A stretch of 17,005 bases of DNA, from the NCBI GenBank assembly GCA_018376855.1, contig JAHAAN010000026.1, positions 1 to 17,005 on the forward strand. Direction: 5' to 3'. Below, piece after piece: positions 12,428 through 17,005 of this stretch; position 1 is the stretch's first letter, and each line of letters starts with the position of its first letter. A model generated the notes under the pieces. That model worked only from the letters and a program-made list of their open reading frames with translations, was not told where the DNA came from and did not search any database. The stretch comes from Clostridiales bacterium. Its GTDB lineage: Bacteria; Bacillota; Clostridia; Christensenellales; QALW01. The position numbers and the translations under genes were made by a program.

Positions 12428-15019
12428 TCACAGCACGATCGTATAGCTGCCGCTGGAGAGGATCTGCTCCGTTCCGAAGGCTGCTTTGCCGTTTACGGTG
12501 AAGCCCGCGTTTTCCGGCAGGATCAGCTTGGCCTTGCTGTTCCACGGAACGGTAACGGAGAGCTGAATGTGCCCTTCGCCGCGCTTCCAGCTGCAAGCGG
12601 CAACGCCCTTCGCCGTGCGGTAGTCCGCGCCGGCGCTTTCAAGATTTTCCACGAAATCGGGCTTGATGGTAATATAGCCGGTAACGGCTTCGTCGCACGG
12701 GCGAAGCCCTGCAAGCGCCTTGAAGTACCACACGCTGAACGCGCCGTGCATTGGGTGGTTGTGGGAGTTCATGGCGATGCCGGTGGTGTTTTCCCAGCGC
12801 TCCCAAATGCTGGTGGCTCCGCATTTGAACATGTAGCCGAAGCTCGGATAATCATCTTTTTCCAGCACCTTCACAGCCACCTCGTTTTGCCCTAACAGCG
12901 ACAGCGTTTCAAACAGCAGCTTTGTCGTTTGGTTGCCGGTGGTGAGGTGGTAATCGTTTTCCAGAATCAAATCGTCCAGCAGCGCCTTGGCCACGCGGGG
13001 CTTTTCCTCCTCAGGCACGATCCCCAAGAACAGCGGGAACAGGTTGGAGCCCTGCGAGGAAGGGGTGTAGCAGCCGTGCTCGCGGTCGAGGAACGCGCTG
13101 TTGATGCTGTTTTTCACGCTTTCCGCTTTGGCGGAGAAGTAAGCGGCATCCTCGGCGTGATTCAGCTGCGCGGCGGCCTTGGCCATGGTGATGCAGTCCA
13201 GATACAGGTATCCCGTGGTGATCAGCTGCGCGTGGATATTCGCGCACAGCGCGTCGCCCCAGTAGCCGAAGATGCTTTCGCTCATCGGCGGCGCCCAGTC
13301 TCCGGCATAGTTGCCGTTGACAAGCCCTTTTTCGTCCAGCTGCGTCAGCTTGAATTCCGTGTAGCGCTTCATGCCGTCATAGTGGTCGGCCAGCGGCGTG
13401 ATGTCCTGATAGAACAGGAACATATACCACGGCAGCAGTGTGTACACGCTGCTGATGTGGCACGCGGGGAAGCCGCCGTAGAAGTAGGGCGCGGTGTCGC
13501 CGATGCTGCCGTCCTCGCGCAGGGACTGCGCGTCTTCAATGTCGCGCAGCCATTTTTCGTAAAACAGCTTCATATCGAAGTTGAACATGGCCTCTTCAAA
13601 GCGCACGGTCATGTCGTTGATCCATGCAAGGCGTTCGTCTCGCTGCGGGCAGTCCGTGGGAACGGAATGCAGGTTGTTCAGCTCCGTGTCCACAACCGTG
13701 TCGTAAATTTTGTTCAGCAGCTCGCTGGAGCAGGAAAAATGCCCCGCGCGTTCCACCGCGTTGTTGACGCGGTAGCCTACCAGATTTTCCAAGCGCACGT
13801 TGTCCTCCACCGTTACCTCCACATAGCGGAAGCCGTGATAGGTAAAGCGCGGCTTGTAGATTTCCGTAACGTAATCGCCCTTGCAGATATAGGTGTCGGT
13901 CGCTTTGGCGTTGCGCAGGTTCTGCTGGTTGACCGTGTGATCGTCGTACTTATGCTCGGCAAACTTCAGCGTAACCTTGCCGCCCTTGGGGCCGCGCACG
14001 CGGATCTGCACCCAGCCGGCGATGTTTTGCCCCATGTCGTAGGTCAGCGTGCGTTCGCCGGGGCGGTAAATGCATTTGGGGCGCAGCTTGGTGTGCTGGC
14101 GAATCGGCGGCATCAGCGTGCAGTCGAGCTTCCCCTTCGGGGCGTCGGCTGCAACGGCGGCCGCCCAGCGGCTGTCCGGCGCGAAGCCGGGCATGTCCCA
14201 GCCGTCCTGCTCTAAGCGGGCGTCGTAGGTTTCGCCGTCGTAAATGTTGTTCATGGTGATCGGCCCTTGGCAGGCGAGCCATTTTCCGTCCGGCGCGGTA
14301 TAGAGCACCTCGCGGGAGCCGTCCTTATGCGTGATATGCAGGTTCAGCAGCAGGCACGGATCGTGCAGCCAGCTGGGATTGGTGCCGAAGGTCATCATAA
14401 AGAACGGGTGCTCGTGCCCCATCCAGCCCTCGCCGAGCATAACGCCCAGCGCGTTTTGGCCTTCCTTTAAAATGCTTGAAACGTCGTACACATTATAAAG
14501 AACACGCTTGTTATAATCCGTCCAGCCCGGCTCCAGCACGCTTTCGCCGATACGGCTGCCGTTGATGAACAGCTCGTAGTAGCCCAAGCCGCAGATGTAA
14601 ACGCGGGCGCTTTGAATATCCGAAGCGTCGAATTGCCGTAAGAACATCGGGCTTTTCCGTTTTTCATACATGGGAGCGGCAATAAACTGCCCCTGCCAGT
14701 CCGACTGCGAAAGCAGTGCGGTTTCAAAGCTGCCGCGCGCGGAGGTAACGGCGGAGCCGTCGGCAAGCGTTACGGTAACGTCGTAGAGATAGCGGGTCGC
14801 GCTTGTAAGCGGCGCGCCGGCATACGTTATGCCGGCGCTGACGGAGCTTTCCGTTTTGCCGCTGTCGTGCAGCAGCGTGCCGTCCTCAGCGTAAATTCTG
14901 AGCTGATAGGCCGTTTGGTCTGCGCCGGAGGGCATTGTCCAGGAAAAGCGGGGGAAGGCGGTGCGGATACCAAGCGGGTTTTCACAGTATTCGCATACTG
15001 TGCGAAGAGTTTGTGCCAT
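12428..15019 (-). CDS. Alpha-L-rhamnosidase, GH78 family
   Basis: Hydrolyses terminal alpha-L-rhamnose from plant glycosides or polysaccharides. At 863 aa it has the full GH78 order: an N-terminal beta domain (~1-100), the Bac_rhamnosid_N lectin-like domain (~110-290; VYICGLGYYELFINGSRIGE), a concanavalin-like segment (~300-410), the (alpha/alpha)6 catalytic barrel (~415-770) and a C-terminal beta domain. The barrel contains D456-C-P-Q-R-D-E-R, the conserved acidic motif that includes the proposed general acid. E740 in TSIWERWE lies where the general base is expected. There is no signal peptide, so it should act inside the cell on imported glycosides. ATG 15019 has GAGAGG upstream. No sugar transporter or rhamnose catabolic gene is adjacent. 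Confidence 0.95.
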   Translation of the reverse strand: MAQTLRTVCEYCENPLGIRTAFPRFSWTMPSGADQTAYQLRIYAEDGTLLHDSGKTESSVSAGITYAGAPLTSATRYLYDVTVTLADGSAVTSARGSFETALLSQSDWQGQFIAAPMYEKRKSPMFLRQFDASDIQSARVYICGLGYYELFINGSRIGESVLEPGWTDYNKRVLYNVYDVSSILKEGQNALGVMLGEGWMGHEHPFFMMTFGTNPSWLHDPCLLLNLHITHKDGSREVLYTAPDGKWLACQGPITMNNIYDGETYDARLEQDGWDMPGFAPDSRWAAAVAADAPKGKLDCTLMPPIRQHTKLRPKCIYRPGERTLTYDMGQNIAGWVQIRVRGPKGGKVTLKFAEHKYDDHTVNQQNLRNAKATDTYICKGDYVTEIYKPRFTYHGFRYVEVTVEDNVRLENLVGYRVNNAVERAGHFSCSSELLNKIYDTVVDTELNNLHSVPTDCPQRDERLAWINDMTVRFEEAMFNFDMKLFYEKWLRDIEDAQSLREDGSIGDTAPYFYGGFPACHISSVYTLLPWYMFLFYQDITPLADHYDGMKRYTEFKLTQLDEKGLVNGNYAGDWAPPMSESIFGYWGDALCANIHAQLITTGYLYLDCITMAKAAAQLNHAEDAAYFSAKAESVKNSINSAFLDREHGCYTPSSQGSNLFPLFLGIVPEEEKPRVAKALLDDLILENDYHLTTGNQTTKLLFETLSLLGQNEVAVKVLEKDDYPSFGYMFKCGATSIWERWENTTGIAMNSHNHPMHGAFSVWYFKALAGLRPCDEAVTGYITIKPDFVENLESAGADYRTAKGVAACSWKRGEGHIQLSVTVPWNSKAKLILPENAGFTVNGKAAFGTEQILSSGSYTIVL

Positions 15020-15074
15020 GATGAATCCTCTCTTTCAAGCTTGCATAAAATTATTTTTATTTTTGTTTATGCAT

Positions 15075-15103
15075 ATTATAGCCGCAAGAAAGGAACGGCG
15101 CAA
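15075..15103 (-). promoter_or_regulatory. Promoter of the rhamnosidase with flanking direct repeats
   Basis: On the minus strand TATAAT (15075-15080) lies 17 nt after TTGCGC (15098-15103). The plus-strand 10-mer TTGCATAAAA occurs exactly at 15041-15050 and 15112-15121, flanking the promoter. The weak -35 box together with the repeat next to it would suit an activator-controlled sugar gene. Confidence 0.65.
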
Positions 15104-15147
15104 GAGTAATTTTGCATAAAAACAAATGTTTTTTTAATAGGAGTTTG

Positions 15148-15156
15148 TGATACAAT
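15148..15156 (+). promoter_or_regulatory. Extended -10 box of the metallo-hydrolase gene
   Basis: TGATACAAT gives a TGn-extended -10 (TACAAT, 15151-15156). There is no good -35; the region 17-18 nt upstream is only T-rich. Predicted start is about 95 nt before the ATG at 15260, divergent from the rhamnosidase promoter. Confidence 0.5.
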
Positions 15157-15259
15157 AATAAGCGGAAAATGAAAGAATGCGAGCGCGCCGCCCTTTCGGG
15201 GCAGAAGAATAATCAGGTATTGCGGGAAAGCGAAATTCAAACGGAAGAGGAATTGACAC

Positions 15260-15883
15260 ATGGATTATATGCGTTTAAAACATAACACGGTCTATATTTC
15301 GGGGCGGAAAAACATCTATGCAGATCCGTTTCTTATTCAAAAGCCCGCGCCGAAAGCGGATGTGATTTTGGTTACCCATGAGCATTACGATCACTACAGT
15401 CCGGCTGATTTGAAAAAGCTGATAGGCAAGGAGACGCTGCTGATCGCACCCCAAAAGGTCATTGAAGCTGCGAAGCGCGAGCGGCTGCCGGTCAGAATGA
15501 AAACGGTGGAAGCCGGGGACTGCTTTGAGGCTGACGGAATCGGCGTGGAGGCCGTTCCCGCCTATAATGAAAATAAGCCATATCATCCCCGAAGCGCAGG
15601 CGGCGTCGGCTATGTGCTCACGGTGGAGGGAACGCGCCTTTATATTGCCGGAGACACGGATGCGACGGGCGAGCTTCGCGCCGTTTCCTGCGATGTGGCG
15701 TTTGTGCCTGTGGGCGGAGTTTATACGATGGATGCGCGCCAAGCGGCGGCAGCGGTTAACGAGATGCGTCCGCACGTTGCAGTTCCCACGCATTACGGGG
15801 CGCTTGATTCCGTAGCGGGCGCGGAGGCCGCGCAGCAGTTTGAAGCGCTGCTTGAAGAGGGAATCGAGTGCAGGATTTTTTGA
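15260..15883 (+). CDS. Metallo-beta-lactamase-fold hydrolase (UPF0173/UlaG-like)
   Basis: A cytoplasmic, probably dinuclear-metal hydrolase of 207 aa. The metal-binding motif TH40-E-H42-Y-D44-H45 is intact, followed by GDTD (131-134) and PTH178YG near the end. Together these are the conserved ligands of the superfamily. The compact size and the opening RLKHNTVYISGRKNIYADPF resemble the MBL-fold hydrolases often labelled UPF0173. The reaction cannot be stated from sequence. The start ATG has GAGGA about 9 nt upstream. It is alone on the plus strand, divergent from the rhamnosidase and convergent with the DUF47 gene, whose stop is 4 bp away. Confidence 0.92.
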   Translation: MDYMRLKHNTVYISGRKNIYADPFLIQKPAPKADVILVTHEHYDHYSPADLKKLIGKETLLIAPQKVIEAAKRERLPVRMKTVEAGDCFEADGIGVEAVPAYNENKPYHPRSAGGVGYVLTVEGTRLYIAGDTDATGELRAVSCDVAFVPVGGVYTMDARQAAAAVNEMRPHVAVPTHYGALDSVAGAEAAQQFEALLEEGIECRIF

Positions 15884-15887
15884 CGGC

Positions 15888-16505
15888 TCACAGGTTTTTC
15901 AGAAGAATGCCGTTCAATGCGTCGGCAAGGCTGCGGCAGGCTGCGCAGCCTTGGGCGATGCAGGCGCATACGGGGCGCCAAAGAGAGGCGGCGCTGGAAT
16001 CGCCGGAATCATACAGCCGCCGAAGTGCGGCTGCGTAGAGCGCGGGAAAGCCGTCGACACACTCGGAGATTTGCGAGACAGCGGCGCAGGGCAGCGGAAG
16101 CGTTTTAAAGGAGAAGAGTATGCCGGCGGCGTCCTTTGCCTTTGCGCATGCGCCTGCAAACGGGGCGGCGACGGAGGCAAGCTCGGGGCGGACTGTGCGC
16201 GGCATAAAGGCCTGCATGAGAAGCAGCGCTTCCTCCGCGGCAAGCACGGGCTGAAACAGCAGGTGAGAAAGCAGCAGCAGATCTTCTCCTGCAATCGGCG
16301 GAAGAAATTCTTTATACAGTCGGTCGGTCAGCGCCTGCCGCAGGTCGGCGGCTTTTTTCTTTTCCTGCCGCAGGGCTTGCGCCGCCCGCAAAAGGCGGGA
16401 GGAGCTGAAATCCGTGCAGACCTCGAAGAGCTCTTTGGAGGAGGAAGCGCTGCTGCCTGCAAGCGCTGTGATAAGCTCTGCGTATTCGTTTGCTTTTTTA
16501 GCCAT
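15888..16505 (-). CDS. DUF47 (PhoU-like) protein, Pit accessory
   Basis: A helical cytoplasmic protein of 205 aa that I assign to the DUF47/PhoU-divergent family. Such proteins sit next to Pit phosphate transporters and are thought to modulate them. Evidence is the all-helical, Ala/Leu/Lys-rich sequence beginning MAKKANEYAELITALAGSSA, the usual ~205-residue length, and above all its place 47 bp downstream of a Pit gene on the same strand. ATG 16505 has AAGGAG about 9 nt upstream. The longer open frame to 16898 is only an overlap with the transporter gene. Individual motifs are weak, so the assignment leans on context. Confidence 0.8.
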   Translation of the reverse strand: MAKKANEYAELITALAGSSASSSKELFEVCTDFSSSRLLRAAQALRQEKKKAADLRQALTDRLYKEFLPPIAGEDLLLLSHLLFQPVLAAEEALLLMQAFMPRTVRPELASVAAPFAGACAKAKDAAGILFSFKTLPLPCAAVSQISECVDGFPALYAAALRRLYDSGDSSAASLWRPVCACIAQGCAACRSLADALNGILLKNL

Positions 16506-16552
16506 GTTGATTCTCCTTTTGGTTGATTCCATTTTCGCGGTGCAAAAGCCGT

Positions 16553-17005
16553 TTATAAAAAATTGAGCAAAATACGAGCCGAGATGAACCCCAGAATACC
16601 GCAGCCGGGGAAGGTCAGCAGCCACGCAAACGCCATTTGCCGCCCAAGCGCCCAGTTTACGCGCCGCGGGTGGTTTGCTGCGCCGGCTCCCATGATCGCG
16701 GTGGTTTTCGTGTGCGTAGTGCTTACCGGAAAACCGAACAATGAACAAATGAGCAGACAAGCAGATGCTCCAATATCGGCGGAAAATCCTTGATACCGCT
16801 CTAAATGCGCCATGTCCATGCCTACGGATTTGATAATGCGCTTGCCGCCCAGGGAGGTGCCTAAGCCCATTGCCGCCGCGCATACTGCGCAGATCCAAAC
16901 GGGGATCTCTGCGTTCGGCGCTGCGCTGCCTGCAAGCGCAGAACCGAGCAGGAACACGCCGATAAACTTTTGGCCGTCCTGTGCGCCGTGCATAAAGGCC
17001 ATGGC
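16553..17005 (-). CDS. pit: Inorganic phosphate transporter, Pit family, C-terminal part
   Basis: A low-affinity phosphate (metal-phosphate) permease. The 150 residues seen run off the right edge and form the second Pit repeat: AMAFMHGAQDGQKFIGVFLL is the signature (F-x-HG-x-D-x-QK), followed by GTSLGGKRIIKSVG and GFPVSTTHTKTTAIMGAGAA, both conserved in PitA/Pho-4 proteins. Four or more hydrophobic segments are present, ending ILGFISARILLNFL. The full protein would be about 320-500 residues. It is the first of two genes with the DUF47 gene downstream. Confidence 0.93.
   Translation of the reverse strand, partial: AMAFMHGAQDGQKFIGVFLLGSALAGSAAPNAEIPVWICAVCAAAMGLGTSLGGKRIIKSVGMDMAHLERYQGFSADIGASACLLICSLFGFPVSTTHTKTTAIMGAGAANHPRRVNWALGRQMAFAWLLTFPGCGILGFISARILLNFL

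Noticed and set aside
12929..14215. 428-codon plus-strand frame
   Set aside because: Antisense of the GH78 rhamnosidase, whose motifs are intact.

Overview
The window looks like a chromosomal segment of an anaerobic Gram-positive bacterium of the Clostridia (Bacillota), probably a gut lineage. This rests on gene families rather than a species match: a pyruvate:ferredoxin oxidoreductase, an ECF transporter S component fused to DUF1893, an aldo/keto reductase with a ferredoxin-like tail, a Pit/DUF47 phosphate pair, strong AGGAGG ribosome sites and near-consensus sigma-A promoters. I cannot name a genus.

Layout. 1-1524 (-) is the N-terminal part of nifJ, driven by a perfect TTGACA-17-TATAAT promoter. 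1898-2773 (+) is a lone phage-type replisome organiser with a pentanucleotide array in its linker. 2774-3424 is a gene-free block of mosaic repeats and hairpins. 3425-8019 carries mostly minus-strand genes: a GNAT acetyltransferase, a cytoplasmic metallophosphoesterase, the azlC-azlD branched-chain amino acid exporter pair and a processive-type GT2 glycosyltransferase; one small plus-strand membrane protein sits among them. From 8233 transcription turns to plus: a promoter, a leader of about 410 nt packed with hairpins, the S component-DUF1893 fusion and the aldo/keto reductase, which ends at a terminator near 10.9 kb. 10.9-12.0 kb is a second gene-free block. It holds the same repeat family in the opposite orientation, a decayed DUF1508 tail and a nested stem structure. 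12018-15019 (-) carries a DUF1508 protein and a GH78 alpha-L-rhamnosidase with its own promoter. 15260-15883 (+) is a metallo-beta-lactamase-fold hydrolase. 15888-17005 (-) is a DUF47 protein and the C-terminal part of a Pit phosphate transporter, which runs off the right edge.

How the genes work together. Most are ordinary housekeeping or accessory metabolism: pyruvate oxidation, amino acid export, phosphate uptake, rhamnoside degradation and surface polysaccharide synthesis. Four features are less ordinary: (1) a modular repeat family (modules A, B, C, D plus hairpins) forming inverted blocks on both sides of about 8 kb of genes; (2) the S component leader, in which a Shine-Dalgarno/hairpin/start-codon arrangement occurs twice; (3) the orphan phage replication gene with a 5-nt periodic array; (4) the DUF1508 tail relic joined to a repeat module. 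No tRNA, rRNA, CRISPR array or intact transposase was found.
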